Source of the DNA: Paracrocinitomix mangrovi
Lineage (GTDB): Bacteria; Bacteroidota; Bacteroidia; Flavobacteriales_D; Crocinitomicaceae
Direction of reading: 5' to 3'
Length of the DNA stretch: 64,000 nucleotides
NCBI RefSeq assembly: GCF_019740355.2
Contig: NZ_CP091819.1
Span: 806,001-870,000, forward strand
Shown here: in pieces, positions 26,735 through 36,621 of the stretch
Layout: each line of letters begins with the position of its first letter
Numbering within the stretch: the stretch's first letter is position 1
Made by a program: the position numbers and the translations under genes
Notes under the pieces: generated by a model
Told to the model about the DNA's origin: nothing
The model's database searches: none
Seen by the model: the letters and a program-made list of their open reading frames with translations, nothing else

Positions 26735-27562
26735 TTACGACTGTTTTTGATGGAAATCGAACAATCTTTGAACTGGACTTTCAATACATTGTTCCAACTC
26801 CAAATTATTACTCATTGATAACGTGCGAATTACACTATAAAATCCCGTTCCTAAACTTCCAATGATTGAAAAATTGTTGGTATTAAATTCCTTAGTCAAA
26901 GGGATCACATCCTGATCAAAAAAATCTTGAAAATATTTTTTTACAATTGAAATAATTGCTTCATCTTTCATCTCAGGAACAAATTTTGTCACGGAAGCAA
27001 TAAAGTGTAAATCCTTTTCTTGATAAATTTTAGCAACTATTTGATCTTTTGAAGTTCCTAAAATTTCTTCTAATGTCATTTGGGTTGTTTCTTCCAGGTC
27101 ACCATTTAACCAGGCGGCTAAAACTCTTTTACCCAATTCTAATCCTCCTCCTAAATCATCTACTAAAAAGCCATATCCTCCTCTTCTTTTTACAATTCTT
27201 TGCCCATTATAATAAGCAGCCAATCCACCTGTACCCATTATACATATTATTCCCGGAGACATTTTAAATGCGGCTCTGGCAGCTCCTAAAATATCATCAC
27301 ACACTTTGAGCTTACTTTGCTCATGGAACTTAAAGATCTCCCTTACAATGGATTTATTTTTATCGCTTTCCAAACCGCTTCCATAGAAATAGACATCAAC
27401 ATCATCTATTAGTTTAACACCTTCTTGAACAGCAATTTCAAATGCACCATTATCTCTGTTAGGATTAAAACCCGGCAATTTTGTTTCTGTCTTCTCACCA
27501 TTTATATATGACAAAAAATCAGTTTTGGTGGCACCTGCTTCAAATAGATAAAAATTCTTCAT
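26735..27562 (-). CDS. N-acetylglucosamine kinase-like protein (BadF/BadG family)
   Basis: This 275-residue ASKHA-fold kinase has the N-terminal phosphate motif (EAGATKTD), the DDILGAARAAF segment with the catalytic acid, and the GTGGLAAY adenosine-side motif. In Bacteroidota such proteins are annotated as N-acetylglucosamine kinases; the sugar specificity is family knowledge, not seen here. An ATG at 27586 would start inside the aconitase terminator and add eight residues, so the start at 27562 is preferred. The gene is transcribed leftward just after the aconitase gene and is separated from it by that terminator. Confidence 0.82.
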   Translation of the reverse strand: MKNFYLFEAGATKTDFLSYINGEKTETKLPGFNPNRDNGAFEIAVQEGVKLIDDVDVYFYGSGLESDKNKSIVREIFKFHEQSKLKVCDDILGAARAAFKMSPGIICIMGTGGLAAYYNGQRIVKRRGGYGFLVDDLGGGLELGKRVLAAWLNGDLEETTQMTLEEILGTSKDQIVAKIYQEKDLHFIASVTKFVPEMKDEAIISIVKKYFQDFFDQDVIPLTKEFNTNNFSIIGSLGTGFYSVIRTLSMSNNLELEQCIESPVQRLFDFHQKQS

Positions 27563-27570
27563 ATAGGGAC

Positions 27571-27605
27571 AAAAAAAAGATCCCAAACTACTACAGTCTG
27601 GGATC
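27571..27605 (-). terminator. Rho-independent terminator of aconitase
   Basis: On the minus strand GATCCCA (27605-27599) pairs with TGGGATC (27585-27579) across a 13-base loop and is followed by eight T (27578-27571). It lies 16 bases past the aconitase stop codon and directly before the kinase start. Confidence 0.85.
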
Positions 27606-27621
27606 CATTATTGAGATATTA

Positions 27622-29892
27622 TTATGCTTCTTGCTGTTGCTTAATCAAGTTTAAAGCAGAACCAGCTCTGAACCATTCAATTTGCGCTTCATTATATGTA
27701 TGATTCAATTGGATAGTATCTTTTGATCCATCTGCATGAACAACTTCTAAGTGCAATGGTTTACCTTCTGAGAAGTCAACCAAATCAACAAAGTTGAATG
27801 TATCATCTTCTTTGATTTTGTCATAATCACTTTCATTAGCAAAAGTCAATCCTAACATTCCTTGTTTTTTCAAGTTAGTTTCATGGATTCTTGCAAATGA
27901 TTTTACGATTACCGCTCTAACACCTAAATGTCTTGGCTCCATTGCTGCGTGCTCTCTTGAAGATCCTTCACCATAGTTATGATCTCCAATAACAATTGAA
28001 GGAACACCAGCTGCTTTGTATGCTCTAGCTGTAGCAGGAACTTCTCCATACTCTCCAGTCAATTGATTTTTCACCTTGTTAGACTCCATGTTAAATGCAT
28101 TTGTAGCACCAATTAACATGTTGTTTGAGATGTTATCCAAATGTCCTCTGTACTTCAACCATGGACCAGCCATAGAGATGTGGTCAGTTGTACATTTACC
28201 ATGTGCTTTAATCAACAATTTAGCACCAGTGATATTTTGACCATCCCAAGGTTTAAAAGGAGTTAACAACTGTAATCTATCCGAAGTAGGACTTACGACT
28301 ACATTAATTCCACTTCCGTCTGCTGCTGGAGCTTGATATCCGTTATCATCTACCGCAAAACCTTTAGCAGGCAATTCAATTCCTGAAGGATCTGAAAGTT
28401 TTACTTCCTGTCCATCTTTATTTATTAAAGTATCAGTTAATGGATTAAAATCTAATTTACCTGCAATTGCTACTGCTGCAACCATCTCTGGTGATGTAAC
28501 AAAAGCCATTGTATTTGGATTTCCATCAGCTCTCTTTTTAAAGTTTCTGTTAAACGAGTGAACTATAGAGTTCTTTTCTTGTTTATCAGCTCCATCTCTA
28601 TCCCACTGTCCAATACAAGGTCCACAAGCATTGGTAAAGATTCTGATGTTTTCTGCTCTTCCAAAGATGTCAAATAATCCATCTCTTTCTGCAGTGAATC
28701 TAACTTGTTCAGATCCCGGATTGATACCCAATTCTGATTTTACTTCTAATCCTTTATCAGTAGCATCTTTAATGATTGATGCAGCTCTTGTTAAATCCTC
28801 ATATGAAGAGTTAGTACAAGATCCAATCAAAGCCCACTCAATTTCAGTTGGCCAATCATTTTTAGCAGCTGCAGCTTTCATATCGTGAACTGAAGTTGCT
28901 AAATCCGGAGTAAAAGGTCCGTTTAAGTGAGGTTGTAATGTATTTAAATCAATTTCGATTACCTCATCAAAATATTTTTCTGGATTTGCGTATACTTCAG
29001 CATCTCCAGTTAAGTGCTCAGCAACTTGATCCGCAGCTTCTACAACATCAGCTCTTCCTGTAGCTTTTAAATATCTTCTCATTGAATCATCATATCCAAA
29101 TGTTGAAGTTGTAGCTCCAATTTCAGCTCCCATGTTACAGATAGTTCCTTTACCTGTACAAGATAAAGACTCTGCTCCTTCTCCAAAATATTCAACAATT
29201 GCTCCTGTTCCACCTTTTACAGTAAGAATTCCAGCAACTTTTAAGATTACATCTTTAGGTGCAGTCCAACCACTTAATTTACCAGTTAACTTAACACCAA
29301 TCAATTTAGGAAACTTTAATTCCCAAGCCATTCCGGCCATTACATCAACAGCATCTGCTCCACCAACACCAATTGCTACCATTCCCAAACCGCCGGCATT
29401 TACAGTGTGAGAATCCGTACCAATCATCATTCCTCCAGGGAAAGCATAATTCTCCAATACCACCTGGTGAATGATACCTGCTCCCGGTTTCCAGAATCCA
29501 ATTCCGTATTTGTTACAAACTGAACTTAAAAAGTCAAAAACTTCACCATTAGTGTGTTTTGATCTTTCCAAATCTTCTTTAGCTCCATCTTTTGCAAGAA
29601 TAAGGTGATCTGCGTGTGCTGTTGAAGGCACAGCTACTTTATCTTTTCCTGCTTGCATAAATTGCAACAAAGCCATTTGAGCAGTCGCATCTTGCATAGC
29701 AACACGATCCGGCTTAAAATCAACATAAGATTTTCCTCTTTCAAAAGCTTCAGTTAAAGGATTATCCCATAAATGAGCATAGAGAATTTTCTCTGCTAAT
29801 GTCAATGGTTTGTTTACAATTTCTCTGGTTTTGGCGATACGCTCTGGATATTTGGCGTATACCTCTTTAATCATTTCAATGTCGAATGCCAT
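27622..29892 (-). CDS. acn: Aconitate hydratase (mitochondrial type)
   Basis: Aconitase interconverts citrate and isocitrate in the TCA cycle through a [4Fe-4S] cluster. The 756-residue length and the ligand cysteines Cys359 (GSCTNSSYE) and Cys423/Cys426 (NACGPCIG) correspond closely to the mitochondrial enzyme (Cys358, 421, 424). The swivel domain is present at the C-terminus with [19 protein letters not shown], the substrate-binding loop. It is a single gene with its own terminator. It is unrelated to its neighbours beyond central metabolism. Confidence 0.96.
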   Translation of the reverse strand: MAFDIEMIKEVYAKYPERIAKTREIVNKPLTLAEKILYAHLWDNPLTEAFERGKSYVDFKPDRVAMQDATAQMALLQFMQAGKDKVAVPSTAHADHLILAKDGAKEDLERSKHTNGEVFDFLSSVCNKYGIGFWKPGAGIIHQVVLENYAFPGGMMIGTDSHTVNAGGLGMVAIGVGGADAVDVMAGMAWELKFPKLIGVKLTGKLSGWTAPKDVILKVAGILTVKGGTGAIVEYFGEGAESLSCTGKGTICNMGAEIGATTSTFGYDDSMRRYLKATGRADVVEAADQVAEHLTGDAEVYANPEKYFDEVIEIDLNTLQPHLNGPFTPDLATSVHDMKAAAAKNDWPTEIEWALIGSCTNSSYEDLTRAASIIKDATDKGLEVKSELGINPGSEQVRFTAERDGLFDIFGRAENIRIFTNACGPCIGQWDRDGADKQEKNSIVHSFNRNFKKRADGNPNTMAFVTSPEMVAAVAIAGKLDFNPLTDTLINKDGQEVKLSDPSGIELPAKGFAVDDNGYQAPAADGSGINVVVSPTSDRLQLLTPFKPWDGQNITGAKLLIKAHGKCTTDHISMAGPWLKYRGHLDNISNNMLIGATNAFNMESNKVKNQLTGEYGEVPATARAYKAAGVPSIVIGDHNYGEGSSREHAAMEPRHLGVRAVIVKSFARIHETNLKKQGMLGLTFANESDYDKIKEDDTFNFVDLVDFSEGKPLHLEVVHADGSKDTIQLNHTYNEAQIEWFRAGSALNLIKQQQEA

Positions 29893-30001
29893 ATTTTGGT
29901 AAATTAAGTTAGACTTATAGGCCTACGAATTTAGTCATTTTAAAACCTATTTTAAAAAATCCTGGGTACTTTTAAGCTTAACTGAATCAAATAATTGATT
30001 A

Positions 30002-30430
30002 ATGAAGCATTTTGACAGACTATTAAAGATGTATGAACTGGCTCCAATCCATGAATTTTACAAGGGAATTCACATGGAGTTAGCAGATAAAAAAGCAAGC
30101 ATTACATTACCGGTAGATAAAAGATATTTTCATGCAGGCATGTCTGCACACGGTTCAGTTTACTTTAAATTATTAGATGATGCAGCTTATTTTGCCTGTC
30201 AAACAGTTGTAGAAGACTACTTTATTGTAACCACTTCATTCAGTATTAATTTATTGCGACCCATCACTTCAGGAATAATAAAAGCTGAAGGAGAATTGGA
30301 TTTTATGAGTAAACAGATGTTTACTGCCAGTTCAAAATTATTTGACGAAAAAGGAAGATTGGTTGGAACCGGACAAGGAAGCTTCTTGAAAAGTGCATTA
30401 CCTATTCAGCATGTTGAAGGCTATTCATAG
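30002..30430 (+). CDS. PaaI-family hotdog thioesterase
   Basis: This 142-residue single hotdog-domain protein has the central HAGMSAHGSVYFKLLDDAAYFA helix region that carries the catalytic site of PaaI-type acyl-CoA thioesterases, and the TTSFSINLLRPITSG strand after it. It should hydrolyse aromatic or short-chain acyl-CoA, as a homotetramer in the cytoplasm; the substrate is not certain. It is followed after three bases by the beta-propeller-like gene, so the two may share one transcript. Confidence 0.85.
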   Translation: MKHFDRLLKMYELAPIHEFYKGIHMELADKKASITLPVDKRYFHAGMSAHGSVYFKLLDDAAYFACQTVVEDYFIVTTSFSINLLRPITSGIIKAEGELDFMSKQMFTASSKLFDEKGRLVGTGQGSFLKSALPIQHVEGYS

Positions 30431-30433
30431 ATA

Positions 30434-31621
30434 ATGAAGAAATCTACAAGAAATTCAGCTATTGCACTCATCCTATTTGTAGGGGTGATGATTTTTTTGT
30501 TTGTGGGTAACAATGTTTTAAAAAAAGACAAAAGAGACACCCTGGAACGTATTTGGTTCATTGAGACAACACAATCAGATTATGTATTACTAATATCAAA
30601 TGAAGAAAGAAAAGTAGGTAAATTTTTCAAAGATTTCATTCATATATCACTGCTTAACATAGATAATGGTGAGATTATTTCTACTTATGAAATTGAGAGT
30701 GATAGCTGGGATCATTTTGAAGTTTTATTCTACAATGACAATCAACTATGGTTTAGCTTCAATAATGAATTCTCTTGTCTGCAGATTCCTGAATTAACAG
30801 ACTTATATGACCATGAATCTGTCAAAGTAAAATTGTTGGATGCTCATCCTGAAATAAAAGATATCTATAAACTTGACTGGGACTTTAGTAATGATAAATT
30901 TCATGTAGAAAATAGCCAAGCAGAAAATTTTTATTACTCCCCCGCAGAGTTTATGACTAATGAAAATGTAGGCCAATACAATTCACTGGATTACTATCAA
31001 CAGTTTGGAACTTCTGCATTTTATGAGAGTATTGAAAAATCAAAACCAAAAGGAATAGAAATCACCGTAGAGAATTTTTCAGATCAAAGAAAAGAAGCAA
31101 TTCTTCCCTCAATGACCTTAGAAGAAAAACTAAATGTAAAAGATGATTTTGCAAAGAATTATACTGTTATCACCAGAGACACTACATGCTTACTATTAGA
31201 TGAGAGCAAACGGAGAATAATAAAAAAGTTGATTGCCTCAGACACAGCCTTGATATGGAAAGAACTACAAGAAGATAGTATTTGGTTAAATGGTGAGTTT
31301 TTAAGACCAATTAAAGATATTGGAGAAATCCCTAGAAATAGAAATGTGATTCATATTGATAAAATGGTTTTTGTTTTCAGCCACACCTCAATAGATGCAG
31401 ATAAAGACCAACCCAGGCTAACCGCTATTAATTATGATTCAGATGAAATAATTTGGGAAAATCAAATTTATAAAGAGGGTATTGATCAAACCTATCATCC
31501 ATCTAGGAATATCATTTACAAAAACTATATCATAACTGTTTGGGAATCAGACAATCACCTGTTCTATGTGACATCAATCAATCCAGCTAATGGTAAACTA
31601 AATTGGAAATTTGAAGGCTGA
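30434..31621 (+). CDS. Membrane-anchored protein with possible PQQ-like propeller
   Basis: This 395-residue protein has one N-terminal membrane segment (residues 8-27) and a large outside domain. Motifs such as SYEIESDSW, ITRDTTCLLLDESK and the closing INPANGKLNWKFEG follow the PQQ-like beta-propeller pattern (xxGxxxWxxE). This is structural inference; no cofactor residues are seen and no function can be assigned. It starts three bases after the thioesterase stop and converges on a lipoprotein gene with four bases between. Confidence 0.65.
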   Translation: MKKSTRNSAIALILFVGVMIFLFVGNNVLKKDKRDTLERIWFIETTQSDYVLLISNEERKVGKFFKDFIHISLLNIDNGEIISTYEIESDSWDHFEVLFYNDNQLWFSFNNEFSCLQIPELTDLYDHESVKVKLLDAHPEIKDIYKLDWDFSNDKFHVENSQAENFYYSPAEFMTNENVGQYNSLDYYQQFGTSAFYESIEKSKPKGIEITVENFSDQRKEAILPSMTLEEKLNVKDDFAKNYTVITRDTTCLLLDESKRRIIKKLIASDTALIWKELQEDSIWLNGEFLRPIKDIGEIPRNRNVIHIDKMVFVFSHTSIDADKDQPRLTAINYDSDEIIWENQIYKEGIDQTYHPSRNIIYKNYIITVWESDNHLFYVTSINPANGKLNWKFEG

Positions 31622-31625
31622 CCTT

Positions 31626-32291
31626 TTAGTAAAACCAGTTAACTGAAATAGCTGAACACTTATAATCTTGAGATTTATAAAAAATGAAACTCACGGATTT
31701 ACTAAAATCTTCGGCATCATACATTATTGTTTTAATGACGTCTTGTTTTAATTCAGTTTCATTTGATTTTCTTGGTTCACCCATTTTCTCAATCACTTCT
31801 TTTTCGGTCATTCCTAACCATTGCGCATCACATTCCGGAATATTATATCTTGTAACGACACTGTCAATATCTGATTGAAAATAAGGTTCAATACCCGTCA
31901 CTTCAAGGTAAATAATTTCAACTCTGGCAGTTTTGGCACTGGTCCATACAGAAATAGGTGCTCCAGGCACTTCTCTGTAATACATCACAAAATTCATTGA
32001 GTCATTCATATAAGTAGCACCATTTGTATTTCCTAAAATGCTATCCAATGCAAATTCAGAGGCACCATAAGGAATCCCCAGAAAGTTATCCCAATCTTCT
32101 ATTGAAGTTTTGTCACAAGTATCTACACTAAATGGAATGATATCTTTAAATATGAGTGTATCATCCTGATGATCTGCATGATCTTCATTAACTAACTCTA
32201 TTGTATCACTTTCAATGGGTTCTCCTTCTTCTCCACACGAAAACAAAGCCAGCACTGAGGCCATTAGCGATATTAAAATTGACATGCGCAT
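31626..32291 (-). CDS. Lipoprotein, hypothetical
   Basis: This 221-residue protein has a lipoprotein signal peptide with a Cys after ALFS (near residue 19) followed by a strongly acidic linker (EEGEPIESDT). The mature domain includes WLGMTEKEVIEKMGEPRK near residue 170, which is the motif of SmpA/OmlA (BamE) family domains, small beta-alpha modules of outer-membrane lipoproteins. That suggests a BamE-like fold, but the role is not known. A second ATG three residues in is also possible. Confidence 0.7.
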   Translation of the reverse strand: MRMSILISLMASVLALFSCGEEGEPIESDTIELVNEDHADHQDDTLIFKDIIPFSVDTCDKTSIEDWDNFLGIPYGASEFALDSILGNTNGATYMNDSMNFVMYYREVPGAPISVWTSAKTARVEIIYLEVTGIEPYFQSDIDSVVTRYNIPECDAQWLGMTEKEVIEKMGEPRKSNETELKQDVIKTIMYDAEDFSKSVSFIFYKSQDYKCSAISVNWFY

Positions 32292-32490
32292 TATTTATTT
32301 AAAGAATGTTAATTGTTATTGTTTCGGCTAATATACAGCAAACGGTTACTAAATGAAAGTCGTTACATATAATAACAGTTCAACTGCAATTTACTACCGA
32401 TTAATCAAAAACCGGTCCGATTTAAAAGAACTGAACGTTTCGGCATGCAAATTGTATTTAACTTAAGTAGAAACAAAAAAAATAATTGCC

Positions 32491-32613
32491 ATGCTATCTA
32501 TACCATTAACAAAACAAACAAAGGGAAGTAAATTAAGTATCGATAAAAACTTATTGAACTTAGGAGGTAAAGTTTTATTAACTGAATTGATTAAAAATCC
32601 TAAAAAGGGTTAG
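32491..32613 (+). CDS. Small ORF of 40 codons
   Basis: An ATG at 32491 opens a frame of 40 codons to the TAG at 32611-32613. The peptide starts MLSIPLTKQTKGSKLSID and ends LLTELIKNPKKG, is basic, and has a hydrophobic middle with LNLGGKVLL. Its last 14 bases overlap the 3' end of the SDR gene on the other strand. Codon choice is like that of neighbouring genes (TTA for Leu, AAA for Lys). No promoter box is seen upstream and no family is recognised. It may be a true small protein or a chance ORF in the 199-base gap. Confidence 0.35.
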   Translation: MLSIPLTKQTKGSKLSIDKNLLNLGGKVLLTELIKNPKKG

Positions 32614-33307
32614 TCGCAAAAACTGATACTTCCGGAATATATCCCCTTCTGTCCATTTTAAGGGCAGCTATTAAAACGTCGGCTATTTCTTGAGGACGCA
32701 ATTTGTTCTCAGCCAATTCCTTTTCAACACGGTCTTCCTGACCAAATGCCGTTGGTACTTCACTAGGATTTATGCTTATTACTCTTACATTAAAAGGACG
32801 CAGTTCTGCAGCCCAACTTTGGGACATTGAGCGCAAGGCAAATTTAGATGAAGAGTAAATTGAACCTGTAGCATATCCTTTCATTGCTGCAGTAGATGCA
32901 ATATTTACTATATCACCATACTTTTGCTTTTTAAACAAAGGAGTAACTTTTGAAGCCAGCATGGCTGCTCCAAATACATTCACTTCATAAACCTCCCTCA
33001 TTTTTTCTCTACTCAATTCTTCAATAGGCGTTCTTACACCTATCCCGGCATTATTGATAATTCCGTCAATTTTCCCAAACTTATTTAAGGTAAAGTCAAT
33101 TAATTTATCAATGTCTTCATCACTTGTCATATCTGCATGAAACCAAAGGCAATTTGAACCAAGCGAAGAAGCAACATCTTTTAGTTTTTCCAGATCTCTA
33201 CCTGTAATTACCACATTGGACAAATTCATTACCAATTCATGCGCAAAGGCTTTACCTAAGCCTGAGCTTCCTCCTGTAACTATGTACACTTTTTCTGCTA
33301 TATCCAT
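32600..33307 (-). CDS. Short-chain dehydrogenase/reductase (SDR)
   Basis: SDR enzymes oxidise or reduce hydroxyl or carbonyl groups with NAD(P)H. With the start used here the protein has 235 residues. The TGGSSGLG coenzyme motif is near residue 10, NNAG near residue 82 and the catalytic Ser-Tyr-Lys triad in the STAAMKGYATGSIYSSSK region (Tyr and Lys of YSSSK). The in-frame ATG at 33340 would lie in the promoter box at 33338-33345, so the later start is preferred. The substrate is not predictable. Confidence 0.88.
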   Translation of the reverse strand: MDIAEKVYIVTGGSSGLGKAFAHELVMNLSNVVITGRDLEKLKDVASSLGSNCLWFHADMTSDEDIDKLIDFTLNKFGKIDGIINNAGIGVRTPIEELSREKMREVYEVNVFGAAMLASKVTPLFKKQKYGDIVNIASTAAMKGYATGSIYSSSKFALRSMSQSWAAELRPFNVRVISINPSEVPTAFGQEDRVEKELAENKLRPQEIADVLIAALKMDRRGYIPEVSVFATNPF

Positions 33308-33337
33308 GTTTAATTGACTGTTTGTAAGCGTAGAGAC

Positions 33338-33345
33338 CAAAGTTA
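33338..33345 (-). promoter_or_regulatory. -7 box of the SDR gene (TAACTTTG)
   Basis: On the minus strand these bases read TAACTTTG, a full match to TAnnTTTG, 30 bases before the start codon at 33307. This placement argues against the upstream ATG at 33340 as start. No clear -33 TTG is seen. Confidence 0.45.
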
Positions 33346-33443
33346 AGTAAACGGTAATTTATATTCTTATTAATTCTTGAGATAATTCGAAAAAGCTTAA
33401 AATACAATGAAGTACTGATTTTTTTATGTTTGAAATTGCCTTT

Positions 33444-33478
33444 TTGACAAGCTTTCAGCTAAAATATTGCTATCTTTA
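33444..33478 (+). promoter_or_regulatory. Probable promoter of the fused E1 gene
   Basis: TTG at 33444-33446 (in TTTTTGACAAG) is followed after 24 bases by TATCTTTA at 33471-33478, seven of eight positions of TAnnTTTG. The start codon is 21 bases further on. Confidence 0.5.
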
Positions 33479-33499
33479 TCCACTTAAATTCAATCATAA

Positions 33500-35908
33500 A
33501 TGGCCGAACAAGAAGAAGTTTTGAACGCAACCGATAAAAAATATATCACTGAAGTTTTAGAAGATTATAAATTGGCAAGAATTTCACGCGAAGCTTCATT
33601 GATGGGAAGAAGAGAAGTTTTAGGTGGAAAAGCCAAGTTTGGAATATTTGGAGACGGAAAAGAATTGGCTCAAATCGCTATGGCGAAACAATTCAAGAAT
33701 GGAGATTTTAGATCAGGATATTATCGTGATCAAACATTTATGATGGCTATTGGAGCCTTGACAGTAAAAGAATATTTTGCTGCGCTATATGCTCACACTG
33801 ATCCTGAAAAGGAACCGGCATCTGCAGGAAGACAAATGGGTGGACATTACTCTACTCGTAGTTTAAATCCTGATGGAAGCTGGAAAAATTTAATGGAACA
33901 AAAAAACAGTTCTGCTGATATTTCGCCTACTGCGGGTCAAATGCCAAGATTGGTTGGACTTGCTTTGGCTTCTAAAGTTTACCGTCAAAACAAAGACCTT
34001 CACAAAATGACCAACTTCACCAATAAGGGTAATGAAGTGGCTTTTGGAACGATTGGTGACGCCAGTACTTCAGAAGGCCCTTTTTGGGAATCTATCAATG
34101 CAGCAGGAGTTTTACAAATACCATTTGCCATCTCTATTTGGGATGATGGTTACGGAATATCTGTTCCTAAAAAATATCAAACAACAAAAGGTAGTATTTC
34201 AGAAGCTTTGTCAGGAATGCAGAGATCTAAAAAATCTACCGGTTATGAAATATTTAAAACCAAAGGATGGGACTATGCACATCTATGCGAAACATATGAG
34301 AAAGCTATCAAATTATGTAGAGATGAGCATGTACCTGTTATGATTCACGTTGAAGAAGTGAACCAACCTCAAGGTCACTCTACTTCAGGATCTCACGAAA
34401 GATACAAGTCTGAAGAAAGACTACAGTGGGAAACTGACATGGATTGTATTGAAAAATTCCGTGAATTCATTCTTGATGCTGAAATAGCAACCGCAGAAGA
34501 ATTAGAAAATATTGACAAAGAGGCAAAAAAACATGTTAGAGATCAAAAAGGTGAGGCATGGAAAGAGTTTAACGCCTTAATCAGTGATGATTTAAACAAG
34601 GCTGTTGAATTAATGAATGCAATGGCTAAAGGATCAGCTAACGCAGTGTTCATAGAGAAAGTAGCTAAAGATTTGAAGGACACAATGGGTCCTATCAAAA
34701 GAGACATTTTCGCAGCCACTTACAAAGCATTGCGATACATGCGTGGAGAAGAAAGTCCGGCTAAAACTCAAATGATTGCCTGGCTAAAAGATAAAGAAGC
34801 AGAGAACTGGGATATGTACTCATCTTATCTTCATTCAGAATCTGAAAGTTGCGCTTTAAATATTGAAGGTGTTGCTCCGGTTTATGAAGGAGATGAATTA
34901 ACAGATGGAAGAATTATCCTAAGAGACAATTTTGATAAAGTATTTGAGAGCAGACCTGAAGTATTAACATTTGGTGAAGATGTTGGGAAAATTGGAGGAG
35001 TAAACCAAAGTATGGAGGGAATGCAAGAGAAATTTGGTGAACTACGCGTTAGTGATACCGGAATTAGAGAATGCACCATCATTGGACAAGGAATTGGAAT
35101 GGCCATGAGAGGATTACGTCCAATTGCTGAAATTCAATATTTGGATTACTTGTTATACGCAATTCAAATATTGAGTGATGACCTTGCAACAGTTCAATAC
35201 AGAACTAAAGGTGGTCAAAAAGCACCGCTTATTATCAGAACAAGAGGTCACCGTTTAGAAGGTATCTGGCATTCAGGATCTCCAATGGGAATGATCATTA
35301 ACGCCTTGAGAGGAATGTATGTTTGTGTTCCTAGAAATATGACAAAAGCAGCTGGTATGTACAATACTTTATTGGCATCAGATGAACCTGCTTTGGTTGT
35401 AGAGTGCTTAAATGGATACCGTAAAAAGGAAAAAGTTCCTGCAAACTACGGAGAATTCATGGAGCCTTTAGGTAAAGTAGAGGTGGTAAAAGAAGGTACA
35501 GATGTTACTGTTGTTTCATACGGATCAACTTTTGCTATTTGTGAAGAAGTTGCACAATCATTAGAAGAAGTAGGTGTATCAGTTGAATTAATAGATGTAC
35601 AAACATTAATTCCTTTTGATTTAGACCATGACATTGTTAAGTCTATTGCCAAGACAAATAAATTGGTAATTGTAGATGAAGATGTTTCAAGTGGTGCCAC
35701 TGCATATATGCTAGATCAAATTATGGTTAAGCAAGAAGCTTATTATCATTTAGATTCAAAACCTGTTACGATTTCTGCAAGAGATCACAGACCGGCTTAT
35801 GGAACTGATGGTGATTACTTTTCAAAACCAAACTTTGAAAGTATTTTCAATGGCATTTACAATGTAATGTCAGAGGTGGATCCTCAGCAGTATCCTAGGA
35901 TAATGTAA
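33500..35908 (+). CDS. 2-oxoacid dehydrogenase E1, alpha and beta subunits fused
   Basis: The protein of 802 residues joins an E1 alpha half (about residues 1-400) to an E1 beta half (about 460-802) of a thiamine-diphosphate dehydrogenase complex, most like branched-chain 2-oxoacid dehydrogenases. The TPP-binding GDASTSEG segment is at residues 186-193 with DDGYGIS after it, and the beta half has TFGEDVGKIGGV and RTRGHRLEGIWHSGSPMG motifs. It decarboxylates the 2-oxoacid and passes the acyl group to E2, which is not encoded here. The stop overlaps the following lipoprotein start by one base. Confidence 0.9.
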   Translation: MAEQEEVLNATDKKYITEVLEDYKLARISREASLMGRREVLGGKAKFGIFGDGKELAQIAMAKQFKNGDFRSGYYRDQTFMMAIGALTVKEYFAALYAHTDPEKEPASAGRQMGGHYSTRSLNPDGSWKNLMEQKNSSADISPTAGQMPRLVGLALASKVYRQNKDLHKMTNFTNKGNEVAFGTIGDASTSEGPFWESINAAGVLQIPFAISIWDDGYGISVPKKYQTTKGSISEALSGMQRSKKSTGYEIFKTKGWDYAHLCETYEKAIKLCRDEHVPVMIHVEEVNQPQGHSTSGSHERYKSEERLQWETDMDCIEKFREFILDAEIATAEELENIDKEAKKHVRDQKGEAWKEFNALISDDLNKAVELMNAMAKGSANAVFIEKVAKDLKDTMGPIKRDIFAATYKALRYMRGEESPAKTQMIAWLKDKEAENWDMYSSYLHSESESCALNIEGVAPVYEGDELTDGRIILRDNFDKVFESRPEVLTFGEDVGKIGGVNQSMEGMQEKFGELRVSDTGIRECTIIGQGIGMAMRGLRPIAEIQYLDYLLYAIQILSDDLATVQYRTKGGQKAPLIIRTRGHRLEGIWHSGSPMGMIINALRGMYVCVPRNMTKAAGMYNTLLASDEPALVVECLNGYRKKEKVPANYGEFMEPLGKVEVVKEGTDVTVVSYGSTFAICEEVAQSLEEVGVSVELIDVQTLIPFDLDHDIVKSIAKTNKLVIVDEDVSSGATAYMLDQIMVKQEAYYHLDSKPVTISARDHRPAYGTDGDYFSKPNFESIFNGIYNVMSEVDPQQYPRIM

Positions 35909-36585
35909 TGAGAATTCGGCTTTATGTAATTTCAATATTGACATTTTCTTTAAGTTGTTCTACAAATAACAACAAGGAATTCGAGGTTGAAAGACATAGC
36001 ATTTTAAAAGATTCCATAGTTCAAAAAAAACGAATTCCTGAGATTCATAAACTTGAGGAGTTAAAAAGACTTTTTTCATCAGAAGATTATACCTATACCT
36101 TAGATAGGGATTTACAAGAATTTCTGGAGCTTGACCAGTACACCCCATTAAAGACTCCATTGTACACATTTAAGTATATTTTATGTTCTGATTACAGCAT
36201 ATTTGTAAGCAACAAACAACTTCTAAATTCCAGTAAAAACGATTATTTTGATATTTATCTATCAGTTGTAAATAATAAAGGATTGTTATTAGGAAGTAGA
36301 ATATTAAATGTTACCAATGATGAACTTAATATTGACACATTGAACGCAAACATACTCAAAGTATATAATCAATATTCAGAATCATATTGGAACGGAGAAA
36401 TAAAAGAAAATCTGGATGAAAATTTTGAATCAACTGTTTACTTTTATATTGACTCTACACAATTTGTAGAGATTAATGAATTATCCTCACATTCTTCAGA
36501 TAGCATTTATAAAGAATTGGTATTGAGTGATTCTAATTTACTGTTAACCGATTCCATTTTATTTCAGACATTAAAGAGCAATTAG
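35908..36585 (+). CDS. Lipoprotein, hypothetical
   Basis: This 225-residue protein has a short signal peptide with Cys17 in FSLSC as lipidation site. The mature part is rich in Ser, Asn, Asp and Leu and shows no known domain. Its start codon shares one base with the E1 stop (TAATG), so it is probably translated from the same message by re-initiation, though a functional link to the dehydrogenase is not obvious. It is likely attached to the outer membrane. Confidence 0.65.
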   Translation: MRIRLYVISILTFSLSCSTNNNKEFEVERHSILKDSIVQKKRIPEIHKLEELKRLFSSEDYTYTLDRDLQEFLELDQYTPLKTPLYTFKYILCSDYSIFVSNKQLLNSSKNDYFDIYLSVVNNKGLLLGSRILNVTNDELNIDTLNANILKVYNQYSESYWNGEIKENLDENFESTVYFYIDSTQFVEINELSSHSSDSIYKELVLSDSNLLLTDSILFQTLKSN

Positions 36586-36621
36586 AATTAATTTCTATTT
36601 TGGCTCCATAAACCAAAACTT

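Noticed and set aside
27563-27586. Upstream ATG for the N-acetylglucosamine kinase-like gene
   Set aside because: It lies within the hairpin and T run of the aconitase terminator. The codons added do not resemble the family N-terminus, which begins at the ATG at 27562.
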